DNA of 15,530 nucleotides from Baffinella frigidus (GCA_026770585.1 MU646480.1:338997-354526); one strand, 5' to 3'; positions 7,300-13,763 are shown, numbered from the stretch's first letter. Program-made: numbers and translations. The notes: a model not told the origin generated them from the letters alone.

Positions 7300-7416
7300 A
7301 TTGCCACTATTCCCTCCCTTAACTCTGCTGACTTCCGTACATTGGGGGAAAACTCTACACACCCACCAGTCTCTTCCCTTTCGCTTTGCTGATTTCCGTA
7401 CATTGGGGAAAACCTC
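7300..7416. repeat. Tandem duplication, period 61
   Basis: GCTGACTTCCGTACATTGGG followed by GGAAAACTC at 7327 recurs as GCTGATTTCCGTACATTGGG followed by GAAAACCTC at 7388. The upstream parts also align loosely. A short GA tract precedes it at 7237-7260. Confidence 0.85.
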
Positions 7417-7429
7417 AACATGTGGTTGG

Positions 7430-7956
7430 AGCTCCTGCGAGCTTAACGATGGGGTACCACTATGGGCCTTCAGTCGACTTGCTTTATCCTGAGTGTGTGA
7501 GAGAGAGCACGTTCCTCTTTGGGACCTTCACACGCCCGATGAGGATACCCTTTAGCCGGTTTCTGCCGCGATCCTTCTGCACCGGAGGGCCTGATGTGAT
7601 CCGAAAGGAAGCTTGGCCTGTCTGCAGGATACGTTCCGGTGTCCGCCCATGGTGGGAGTTAAAAGAACCTAAAGGACCTAAAGCCTACGTTTGGAGCTCG
7701 AAGAACCTAAAGCACCTAAAGCACCAAAGCACCAAAAGAACGTCCCGAACCAAAGCACCGAACCAAGAACCAAGCTCGCAGGCTGTTACGTGACCAATTG
7801 CTGACTTTTGGCGTGTTTACTGGGCAATAATCCAATAATTGACTTCTGAATCTGTTTGCAAGGACAGCCTCGTGTGGTCCGGTGCCACCTATCATGGGAG
7901 TTGAAAGAACCTTGAGGACCTAAACCTAAAGGTCGCGCCACAAACGCACCACAAAC
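7430..7956. other. Unassigned DNA with a direct repeat and CTAAAG/CCAAAG tracts
   Basis: CCGGTG, CCCATGGTGGGAGTTAAAAG and AACCTAAAGGACCTAAA at 7636-7683 are matched at 7879-7925 (CCGGTG, ATCATGGGAGTTGAAAG, AACCTTGAGGACCTAAA), period 243. 7695-7775 is an irregular tract of CACCTAAAG and ACCAAAG words. The 135-codon frame over 7386-7793 crosses these repeats and shows no domain, so no gene is called. Confidence 0.6.
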
Positions 7957-8043
7957 TCTTAACCCTAAAACATGAAACTTAAACCCTAAACCCTACACCC
8001 TACACCCTGCACCCTACACCCTACTCCATGAACTCTAAACACT
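7957..8043 (-). repeat. Degenerate telomere-like CCCTAAA/CCCTACA block
   Basis: Units such as CCCTAAA, CCCTACA and CCCTGCA in tandem. The plus strand is C-rich, i.e. TTTAGGG-like on the minus strand. It is interstitial and degenerate. Confidence 0.85.
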
Positions 8044-8147
8044 TTCCCTGAAGTGCCCAGACAGTCACATTTGACGGCCAAGAGGTCCTGGGCAGGTCCC
8101 AGGGCCCTGCGGTAGGGCGTATGAGCCTACTGGCCACTTAAGGGATA
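8044..8147 (-). mobile_element. TATCCCTTAAGTG-family MITE, copy 3 (inverted)
   Basis: It ends with ACTGGCCACTTAAGGGATA and contains GGTAGGGCGTATGAGCC, the reverse complement of the family interior. The left end (TTCCCTGAAGTGCCCAG) is diverged. It directly follows the telomere-like block. Confidence 0.75.
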
Positions 8148-8211
8148 CTCTTAACCAATACTGTGTACCCTAATCCCTAACCCCTTATCCCCCCCTCCCC
8201 CCCCCCCTCCC

Positions 8212-8511
8212 CAGGGGCCAAACACGACGGAGGATTCGCGGTTGAGAAGGATGCTCTCCTCAGAAGAAGAGTCGGAGTCCCCCGTAACGGGAGGCGGGCT
8301 CATGCAACCGCCTCTCGAGCGGCGTCTCCTCTCCCGGGCAAGGTCGGAGTTCCCCGCATCTCGGGATATGTCCCCTGCTCCGACGCACACCGTCCCGGGC
8401 GTGGCCGCGGTGTCGTTCCCGGGGTGGAGAAGGGTCAATTCCTCGTCGTCGCCGCCCCCTGAGTTTGGGGGAGGGCGGGGGGCTGCCGAGGAGGGGGTAG
8501 CGTACGTGTAG
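8212..8511. other. GC-rich open stretch between two MITEs, possible gene fragment
   Basis: This segment is richer in GC and more varied than the surrounding repeats. It is open in two frames: plus 8242-8511 (89 codons, starting MRRMLSSEEESESPV) and minus 8555-8151 (134 codons, with GDSDSSSEESILLNRES). Neither shows a known domain, and the minus frame runs into the MITE at 8530, so its ATG is unreliable. It may be a captured host gene fragment or chance openness. A poly-C run lies just upstream (8189-8213). Confidence 0.25.
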
Positions 8512-8529
8512 GAGGAGGGGTAGCGTACG

Positions 8530-8633
8530 TATCCCTTAAGTGACCAGGCCTCCAAATTTGGGGGCCTGAGGTCCTAGGCAGGTCCTAGAGCCCTACCGTA
8601 GGGCGTATGTGCCTACTGGGCACTTAAGGGATA
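8530..8633 (-). mobile_element. TATCCCTTAAGTG-family MITE, copy 4
   Basis: The ends are TATCCCTTAAGTGACCAG and CTGGGCACTTAAGGGATA, TA-bounded. The interior has AGGTCCTAGGCAGGTCCTAG and CCCTACCGTAGGGCGTATG in the same orientation as copy 3. 8634-8714 beyond it holds nothing recognised. Confidence 0.85.
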
Positions 8634-8714
8634 GGAACAGTTTGGTGGCTGGGGACACAGTGTAGGATGGCCGAGGCGACTTTCCTTGCCCGCCCGGAAG
8701 GAGGGGGCAGGGAG

Positions 8715-8835
8715 TACAGGGGTACCTCGCTCATAAGAAACCGCCGCCCCCCTGGGACCCGCATAAGGCCCTAGGCATAGGCCTACTGTAGGGTCCTAGG
8801 GGGAGGCGGTTTCTTATGAGCGAGGTACCTCTGTA
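8715..8835 (+). mobile_element. CAGGGGTACC-family MITE, copy 2
   Basis: Left end TACAGGGGTACCTCGCTCAT, right end ATGAGCGAGGTACCTCTGTA, with GAAACCGCC/GGCGGTTTC extending the arms. The core reads AGGCCTACTGTAGGGTCCTA, the reverse complement of the corresponding core in copy 1, so core orientation differs although the ends are symmetrical. Confidence 0.88.
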
Positions 8836-9017
8836 GGTGTAAAGGCGGCAATAAATGTACTTGGTGGAGAAACACCGGGCCGGTGTGGCGTGCGGGGGAT
8901 GAATTTGATTGACTGAGTGGGCAAGGGAAAACGCGAAGATGCTCAGCCATGTCGAAACGCGTTGCGAGATGATTTGCTTCGAGATTGGGGGTGCACGGTG
9001 GCAATTCAGTCTCAATC
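8836..9017. other. Unassigned spacer
   Basis: No gene, repeat or RNA was recognised. Frames of 73-94 codons on the minus strand enter the neighbouring MITE and have no domain signs. Confidence 0.4.
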
Positions 9018-9178
9018 TTATCTCAGAAAACGAGTTCTAAAACTCATTTTCTTGAGTCAACTCCCCCACAAATTTGTCAACTTATGCGGAGAGTGAAGAA
9101 TAAGTTGACGAATTTGTAGGGGAATTGACTTAAGAAAACGAGTTTTAGACGAGTTTTAGAACTCGTTTTCTGAGATAA
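9018..9178. mobile_element. 161-bp fold-back with a GTCAAC block at the centre
   Basis: The arms 9018-9084 and 9101-9178 are reverse complements with small gaps. They start TTATCTCAGAAAACGAG and end at the centre with AATTTGTCAACTTA/TAAGTTGACGAATTTG. The loop is 16 bases. The right arm has a local duplication of ACGAGTTTTAG. Its central block (GTCAACTCCCCCACAAATTT) is closely related to the interior of the 160-bp element at 6035 (GTCAATTCACCCACAAATCT), so unrelated termini share an inner module. Confidence 0.85.
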
Positions 9179-9355
9179 AATCAAACGCGGCGAGTCTCTC
9201 TTTTCCAACAGGGGGGGGGGGGCGGAGGGGGACGCTGCTGTAGAGAGAAAAGTGCAATGCGCCTCTGTGGCGGTGCATACATCCATGAATGGCTGCCGTG
9301 TCGGTGGCAATACATTGCGGATCAAAACCAACATGGCCACCGTGCATTCCCTGTC

Positions 9356-9475
9356 CAGGGGTACCTCTCTCATGAGAAAGCGCCACCCCCTAGGACCCTA
9401 CAGTAAGCCTATGCCCAAGGCCCTACATGGATGGTGGTCCCTAGGTGGGTAGGGTCTTTCTTATGAGCGAGGTAC
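9356..9475 (+). mobile_element. CAGGGGTACC-family MITE, copy 3
   Basis: Left end CAGGGGTACCTCTCTCATGA plus GAAAG, right end CTTTCTTATGAGCGAGGTAC. The core CTAGGACCCTACAGTAAGCC matches copy 1. The right end is truncated at GGTAC, where the next copy begins. Confidence 0.82.
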
Positions 9476-9601
9476 AGGGCTACCTCGCTCATAAGAATCT
9501 GCCCCCCCCCTAGGACCATCGTAGGGCCCTAGGCATAGCCCTGCTGTAGGGTCCTAGGAAGAGACGCTTTCTTATGAGCGAGGTACCCCTGTACCCCTGT
9601 A
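9473..9601 (+). mobile_element. CAGGGGTACC-family MITE, copy 4 (overlaps copy 3)
   Basis: Left end TACAGGGCTACCTCGCTCAT, right end TTATGAGCGAGGTACCCCTG plus TACCCCTGTA, the terminal TACCCCTG being duplicated. It shares TAC with the end of copy 3, suggesting insertion of one copy into the terminus of the other or a tandem duplication. Confidence 0.82.
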
Positions 9602-9784
9602 TCCTCTGCATTGTGGGCGCGCGCGGGCCATGCTCACAGTGCACGTGCCTCCTCTCAACAAGTGCTGTATTGCCACCAACACGGCAGCAATTCATGCACG
9701 TGTGCACCGCCACAGAGGCTCATTTCGCTCTGCCTATGTGTCGCTGTCGCTCGCTCTGCGTCTGATTCGACTTGGACAGCTGTC

Positions 9785-9794
9785 TTTATTTACA
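9785..9794 (-). terminator. Candidate polyadenylation signal
   Basis: On the minus strand the sequence reads TGTAAATAAAG, i.e. overlapping TGTAA and AATAAA, about 80 bases after the stop codon of the minus-strand gene. AATAAA is the general eukaryotic signal and TGTAA the one common in green algae; here both are present, so the lineage cannot be inferred from it. Confidence 0.55.
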
Positions 9795-9871
9795 AGCGGA
9801 ACTTGAAGCACCTCTACAGCCTCACTCTTACTCACATCACAACCCCCAACCAACACGCCCGGCGGGAACGT

Positions 9872-10444
9872 TTAGGAGTTGGTGGAGTACTCCTTGATCA
9901 TGCCCGCCTCGCGCGCCTCGTTGTAGTCCATCACCGGGGTGCGGATCTTGTCGCGGTTGCTCATGTAAGTCGCGAACGCCTTGGTCGAGGTGCCCCCTGC
10001 CGCCGCCTCCGCGACGGTGAAGGAGGGGAGCGGGAGCGCGATCATGTCGGCATATGCGGAGTACGTCGAGCCTCGCGCGATGGTGCCAGGAATCGGAGAA
10101 CCGAACTCGGTCACGACAGAGGACTTGGCGACGGCGACGGGGGCGGCGACGGGGGCAGGGGCGGCGACGGGGGCCGGGGCAGCAGCCGCAGCCGGGGCAG
10201 CAACCCGAGCCGGGGCGGCAACCGCAGCCGGGGCGGCGGCCGCCGGAGCACCACCATTCTTGGCAGCATCGGCAGCTGCGCGTGACGCCATGTACTCGGC
10301 GAAGCTCTGGGCCGGTGCGTCAGAATCGCCCTTGAGCATGCCAACCGTCACACCCGACACATGCGAGCGCGCGGGGAAGAAGCTGGAGAGCGCCGGGGTG
10401 GCGAAGGCGGAGGCGAACGAGGGAGCGGACATGGGCGCGAGCAT
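9872..10444 (-). CDS. Ala/Pro-rich protein with repeated FAxYM motifs, putative plastid-targeted
   Basis: A 190-residue protein with protein-like composition and a clear stop (TAA at 9872-9874). Residues 1-38 are rich in Ala, Ser, Phe and Pro and include ASAFATP (11-17), similar to the ASAFAP motif at the signal/transit junction of proteins imported into red-derived secondary plastids. A long hydrophobic signal segment before it is missing, so a spliced upstream exon or a different location is possible. Residues 48-55 read FAEYMASR and 157-164 FATYMSNR; a looser third motif, YSAYADM, is at 128-134. Residues 57-106 are an Ala/Pro/Val low-complexity linker. The C-terminal part is charged. Chosen ATG is the first in frame after an upstream stop; a minus-strand CCAAAAG just upstream could be a 3' splice site. 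I do not recognise the family. A poly(A) signal candidate lies about 80 bases downstream. Plus-strand frames across it are shadows. Confidence 0.72.
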   Translation of the reverse strand: MLAPMSAPSFASAFATPALSSFFPARSHVSGVTVGMLKGDSDAPAQSFAEYMASRAAADAAKNGGAPAAAAPAAVAAPARVAAPAAAAAPAPVAAPAPVAAPVAVAKSSVVTEFGSPIPGTIARGSTYSAYADMIALPLPSFTVAEAAAGGTSTKAFATYMSNRDKIRTPVMDYNEAREAGMIKEYSTNS

Positions 10445-10824
10445 CGTGGTACGCTTTTGGGGCAGTAAACAAGGGGTCGCCTCTTATGTATCGGATCCTC
10501 GGAGGAGGCCGAGGCCCCTGGAGGGGACTTGCGGCCAATCCCAAATAACCCTTTATCGCAAAAGTTGACAGGATTTGTACCAGTAAAATACTTATAAGAC
10601 CGTTTTGTACCAGATCCATTCATCACGGGGGACTGAGGGCTCATTCCTTTTCAAGGGGAGTTGACTTAAGAATGCTCAAAATACCCCCACCCTGCCTCCA
10701 GGGTGGGGTGGGTTGTTTGTCATTCCTGAAAACAGTGAACGACACACCTTATCTCGTCGTTTCGTGGACGCGTTTGTACCAATTTTAAAACCGCATTGTA
10801 AAAAAGCGTGAAGCAACAGGATAA
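10445..10824. promoter_or_regulatory. Divergent intergenic region, gene-proximal part
   Basis: The two gene candidates are transcribed away from each other and share about 527 bases. On the minus strand ATACATAAG (plus 10480-10488) lies about 40-50 bases before the ATG and could act as a TATA-like box; this is weak. Near 10685-10708 CCCCACCCT pairs with AGGGTGGGG in a G/C-rich hairpin. AAGTTGAC at 10562 and GAGTTGACTTAAG at 10661 match the motif that recurs in fold-backs across the window. No gene. Confidence 0.4.
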
Positions 10825-10945
10825 ACAGGTTGTGAGTCTCACATTTCCCCCTTTTTCATGAACAGGTTCTGAGTCCACCTTTTCCTTCAGGGGCATAATC
10901 TGCGGACAGGTCATGAGCCTGAAAAGTGAGGCTCACGACCTGTCC
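10825..10945 (+). promoter_or_regulatory. Array of ACAGGT-type motifs ending in a 17-bp stem hairpin
   Basis: ACAGGTTGTGAGTC (10825), ACAGGTTCTGAGTCC (10862) and ACAGGTCATGAGCC (10905) are direct repeats, the first two each followed by a pyrimidine-rich tract. The third copy forms an inverted repeat with 10929-10945 (GGACAGGTCATGAGCCT/AGGCTCACGACCTGTCC, 16 of 17 pairs, 8-base loop). The array lies within 150 bases of the ATG at 10972. Position suggests a binding-site array for that gene; a repeat-element origin is also possible. Confidence 0.5.
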
Positions 10946-10971
10946 ACTTTTCTCATCGGCGCTGCAACGCG

Positions 10972-12000
10972 ATGCGGACGCCCTCTCCCGGCGGCGGGGC
11001 ACGCACAGATGACTCTCCGTGGGGCGCTGGGGCGCAGGGTGGGCGTGGATCGCGCGCGGGGGCGCTGGAGGAGGATTCGCCCCCCCGCAGTGCGAAAAGT
11101 TCTCGTGTGCGCACCCCGCTCAATTGGACGAACACTGAAGTCGTCTCTTCCGAGAACGGGGACCGGCCCTCGGCTAGTTCAAGTCGGCGAGGAGAAGCGG
11201 GTGGGAGGAGAGGAGGTCGCGGGTCGTCTGGCGGGCGAGAATACCGGGGCGGAGCGGGGGCTGCAGCTCGAAATTCATCGAACCCCGACGAGTTTTGGAA
11301 CGATGTTGGTGAGGAGGGGTGGTCCCGCACCTCATCCCACGACGAAGACGATGCCCTCTCCCCGCTTTTGGACACGCGCCGCGAGCTGGAGGCGGGACGA
11401 GGACCAGAGAGAGCCCTTCGGCTCGCGAGCGAAAACGCCAGCAGTTCATGGGAAACGCGCACGCAACGGACGATAGCCTGCTGGGCGGTGGTGCTCGTGC
11501 TCATAGTCGGGGCGCCACTCCTAGCAGTCGACCTCTGCCCGTCTCTCGTGCAACGCGCCGCAAACTCCGCCACCCTCTCCCTCTCCGCGCTCAACATCTC
11601 GCTCCCCAACGACAGCAGCACGCCGCTTGCAGGGCCATCCCAGCCGCAAGTCATCCATCTCTCAGCCGACTTCGCCCTCTCGTCCCTCCCCCTCCGCCTC
11701 TTCCCGCTCCCCGTCCTCCTCACCCGCGCGTCCCTCTCCCTCGAGTTCGTCCCTCCCGAGCCCTCCCAGCCCACCCTCGCTCGGCCGGGGGCCGATGTGC
11801 GGCAGGATGACGGAGCGCTGGGGCGGCGAGGCGTGGGGGGAGGGGGGGAAGGGGCGTGCGTGGTGGGGCACACGACGCTGGGAAGGATGTCGCTGGGTGG
11901 GGGGGCGGCGCAGCGGGTGGACTCGGACGTGCTCCTGGAGGACGGGGCGGATGGCTGCTTCGCGCGGCTCGCTGCGGCGGTATCTGGGTTTAGGGTTTAG
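10972..12000 (+). CDS. Putative single-pass membrane protein, 3' end in telomere repeat
   Basis: The 342-codon frame has a long hydrophilic, Gly/Ser/Arg-rich N-terminus (1-165) with an acidic cluster HDEDDALSPLLD at 123-134. One strong membrane segment follows at about 167-187 (IACWAVVLVLIVGAPLLAVD), then a Ser/Leu/Pro-rich region (about 195-262, with NISLP and LSADFALSSLPLRLF). This layout of cytoplasmic tail, one helix and a beta-rich outer domain resembles LEA2/DUF3712-type membrane proteins, but I cannot confirm the family. Residues 270-300 are Gly/Arg-rich and may be an unspliced intron. The last codons and the TAG stop are made by the TTTAGGG array (from 11986), so the natural C-terminus is probably lost or reached by splicing. 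A 306-codon minus-strand frame overlaps and is taken as a shadow because it lacks any hydrophobic or domain structure. Confidence 0.5.
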   Translation: MRTPSPGGGARTDDSPWGAGAQGGRGSRAGALEEDSPPRSAKSSRVRTPLNWTNTEVVSSENGDRPSASSSRRGEAGGRRGGRGSSGGREYRGGAGAAARNSSNPDEFWNDVGEEGWSRTSSHDEDDALSPLLDTRRELEAGRGPERALRLASENASSSWETRTQRTIACWAVVLVLIVGAPLLAVDLCPSLVQRAANSATLSLSALNISLPNDSSTPLAGPSQPQVIHLSADFALSSLPLRLFPLPVLLTRASLSLEFVPPEPSQPTLARPGADVRQDDGALGRRGVGGGGEGACVVGHTTLGRMSLGGGAAQRVDSDVLLEDGADGCFARLAAAVSGFRV

Positions 12001-12180
12001 GGGTTAGGGTTTGGGGGTTAGGGGTTAGGGTTTAGGGTTTAGGGTTTGGGAGTTGGGGGTTGGGGGTTAGGGGTTAGGGTTTAGGGTTTAGGGTTTAGGG
12101 TTTAGGGTTTAGGGTTTGGGGCTCAGGGTTGATTGTTTAGGGTTTAGTGTTTTAGGGTTTATGGTTAAGTGTTGAGGGTT
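11986..12180 (+). repeat. Interstitial telomere-like TTTAGGG array
   Basis: Tandem TTTAGGG with variants (GGGGTTA, TTTGGGG) starts immediately after GCGGTATCT and decays by about 12180. TTTAGGG is the telomere repeat of plants and many algae. The first repeats are still in the open frame of the membrane protein candidate. Confidence 0.95.
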
Positions 12181-12210
12181 TATGGAAGGGGCTGTTATGC
12201 AGAGTAAACA

Positions 12211-12492
12211 TGTGGTGCACGTGCCCTTCCTGATACTGAGCAGTTGAATTTTAGCGGTATCTGGGTGCAGGGGCTGTTACGCACCACCATCTCTCACGGG
12301 AGGAGCAAATCGTCGATTTTAGATTGCGAATTTCACCCTACGGAGGGGTCAGATCCGACTCCTGTGCAAGGTGAAACTCGAGTATTAAAATCGACGATTT
12401 GCTCCTCCCGTGAGGGTTGGTGGTAGTGAATACATGCGGTGTACCTCCCCTTTCTGGTACTGAGCGGTTTCATTTTTGCGGTATCTGGGTGG
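12211..12492. repeat. Imperfect direct repeats flanking a fold-back
   Basis: About 12213-12270 (GTGGTGCACGTGCCCTTCCT, GATACTGAGCAGTT, TTTTAGCGGTATCTGGGTG) and 12436-12492 (GCGGTGTACCTCCCCTTTCT, GGTACTGAGCGGTT, TTTTTGCGGTATCTGGGTG) correspond, period about 223. GCGGTATCTGGGT also occurs once more at the junction of gene and telomere array (11978-11990). Confidence 0.85.
12282..12423. mobile_element. Fold-back element with about 55-bp arms
   Basis: The arms 12282-12337 and 12370-12423 are reverse complements, with a perfect run containing CTCACGGGAGGAGCAAATCG plus TCGATTTTA. The loop is about 32 bases. A 90-codon frame over it is not considered coding. Confidence 0.85.
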
Positions 12493-12509
12493 AAAGTCTG
12501 GGGTCCTAG

Positions 12510-12625
12510 CTCTGCCTCAGTCTGTTTGGGCTCACCAGTTCGGTGAGCCCGGGCTCTTTTCCACCCTGAAGTTCGCGGATGTGTACCGCATACCCAGCAT
12601 GTCAACGTGAGAGTAGTCAGACAAC
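12510..12625. repeat. Distant copy of the GGCTCGCCA-hairpin family
   Basis: CTCAGTCTGTTTGGGCTCAC, CAGTTCGGTGAGCCCGGGCT and GAAGTTCGCGGATGTGTACCG match the units at 2838-3389. The next part (CCCAGCATGTCAACGTGAGA plus GTAGTC) matches 2481-2503 (CCAGCATGCCAACGTGAGAA). So modules that are separate near the left end are joined here. Confidence 0.8.
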
Positions 12626-12703
12626 CCGAGTGAGGCAGGGCCAGGTACCAGCCACCCCGCAGCCTGGTTGATTTGGGATGCCCAGCATGTCACCTTAAGC
12701 ATC

Positions 12704-12888
12704 GTCACGCTTCGGTTGCCTCTTTTTGCCATGTCTCTCTGTTTTTTTGCTATGTCTCTCTGATGACCTTTTTGCTACGTCTCTCTGATTTGCCGAAACC
12801 GTTATACCATGTATCTCTGATGGCGTGTCTCTGATACCCCCGTGGGTGCTGCAGCTTCTGCGGGACGAGGTGGTCACGCTTCGGTTGC
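12704..12888. repeat. GTCTCTCTG minisatellite between 16-bp direct repeats
   Basis: Five variants of TTTTTGCYAYGTCTCTCTGA lie between two exact copies of GTCACGCTTCGGTTGC (12704-12719 and 12873-12888). It could be a minisatellite expansion or an insertion with a 16-bp duplication. No gene. Confidence 0.8.
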
Positions 12889-12940
12889 AAGGAGCCGCCA
12901 ATGTGTCTCCCACCCCTTCCCTACCCCACCACATTCCAGG

Positions 12941-12980
12941 CCCCACACAGGTGTGGGGTCTGCCCCACTCAGGTGTGGGG
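12941..12980. repeat. Two tandem CCCCAC/GTGGGG hairpins
   Basis: CCCCACAC-AG-GTGTGGGG (12941-12958) is followed by a near copy, CCCCAC-TCAGGT-GTGGGG (12963-12980), spaced 22 bases. They sit immediately before a CCCTAAA array. No poly-T follows. Confidence 0.75.
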
Positions 12981-12984
12981 TCTT

Positions 12985-13205
12985 AACCCCAAACTCTAAA
13001 CCCTAAACCCTAAACCATGAGCTCTAACCTCTAAACCTTAAACCCTCAACCCTAAATCCTAAATCCTAAACCCCACCCCCCCAAAACCACACCCCACACC
13101 CTAAACCCCAAACCCCAAAACCGAAACCCTAAAGCCCAAAGCCTAAACCCTAAACCCTAAACCCTAAACCCTAAACTCTTAGCCCTAAACCCCACACCCT
13201 AAACC
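12985..13205 (-). repeat. Interstitial telomere-like CCCTAAA array
   Basis: CCCTAAA with variants (CCCCAAA, TCCTAAA, CCCACAC). The orientation is opposite to the array at 11986, so the two face one another across about 800 bases. Confidence 0.95.
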
Positions 13206-13227
13206 AGGTGACGATTGCGAGGGGGGT

Positions 13228-13451
13228 GCATTTCTCCTCGATTCTCCTGAACCAGGTCTCTCCTGAACCAGGTCCTAGGTCGAGAGTAATACAGAAGAAG
13301 AAGAAGGGTTGACTACTCGGGTTGGTTCGCAGAAAAGAGTTTCTCCTCGATTTTTCTGAACCAGGTTGAGCCTCCCTTTTCTGCGAACCAACACGGTTAG
13401 TCAACCGACCACAGTTGACTCACCCTGGAACAGTCAACCCTTCTTCTTCTT

Positions 13452-13482
<31 letters not shown>

Positions 13483-13520
13483 ATTACTCTCGATACAGGT
13501 CCTAGATAGGCCCTTAAGTA
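13228..13520. repeat. Nested inverted structure with CTT/GAA-tailed modules
   Basis: The inner arms 13308-13337 (GTTGACTACTCGGGTTGGTT plus CGCAGAAAAG) and 13376-13405 are reverse complements with about three mismatches. Outside them lie (GAA)n at 13291-13306 with CAGGTCCTAGGTCGAGAGTA on the plus strand, and (CTT)n at 13438-13481 with ATTACTCTCGATACAGGTCC, i.e. the tailed module of 3137-3248 in both orientations. TTTCTCCTCGATTCTCCTGA plus ACCAGGT is directly repeated at 13230 and 13340. Confidence 0.8.
13438..13481. repeat. (CTT)n microsatellite
   Basis: About 14 uninterrupted CTT units, the longest such tract in the window. It forms the tail of the minus-strand module ending near 13517. Confidence 0.95.
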
Positions 13521-13761
13521 AACCAACCACATTTGACTGACCCTGCAACGGTCGACGAACCCTGGAACGGGTGACTAACGGAGAACAAGGGAAGAGACTT
13601 TTATTGAACTTATGACGTCGGACCGTAAACTAACCCTCAAACGGTTGACTAACCCAAAAACGCCCAACCCAGTGGTCAAACCACCTATCGAAACCTCCGC
13701 TCAGCTTCTTCTCACGTTTGCTTTCGCGCTCCGCGGTTGGGTCAAGTTGACTTGATCGCCG
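13521..13761. other. Unassigned DNA with scattered GTTGAC-type words
   Basis: ACCCTGCAACGGTCGACGAA, ACCCTGGAACGGGTGACTAA and ACCCTCAAACGGTTGACTAA are loosely repeated, as CAACGG/GTTGACT variants. No gene or RNA was recognised. Confidence 0.5.
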
Positions 13762-13763
13762 TA

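Larger units (their letters stand above)
9250..9740. repeat. Outer inverted repeat enclosing two MITEs
   Basis: 9255-9318 (AATGCGCCTCTGTGGCGGTG then CATAC, CATGAATGGCTGCCGTG and TGGCAATAC) is the inverted counterpart of about 9666-9725 (GTATTGCCACCAACACGGCA then GCAATTCATG and CACCGCCACAGAGGC). The two copies of the CAGGGGTACC MITE lie between them, making a nested symmetrical structure of about 490 bp. A poly-G/GGCGG run precedes it at 9211-9230. No coding is evident in the arms. Confidence 0.8.

Noticed and set aside
9981-10568. 195-codon plus-strand Ala/Gly-rich frame
   Set aside because: It is the antisense shadow of the minus-strand gene; the low-complexity GCC/GGC tract keeps it open.
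10685-10708. Rho-independent-style terminator
   Set aside because: The stem is strong but no T tract directly follows and the genome appears eukaryotic, so it is described only as a hairpin.
10953-11873. 306-codon minus-strand frame opposite the membrane-protein candidate
   Set aside because: It is Arg/Ser/Pro-rich with no hydrophobic or domain structure, whereas the plus frame has a clear membrane helix. Long antisense frames are common in GC-rich genes.
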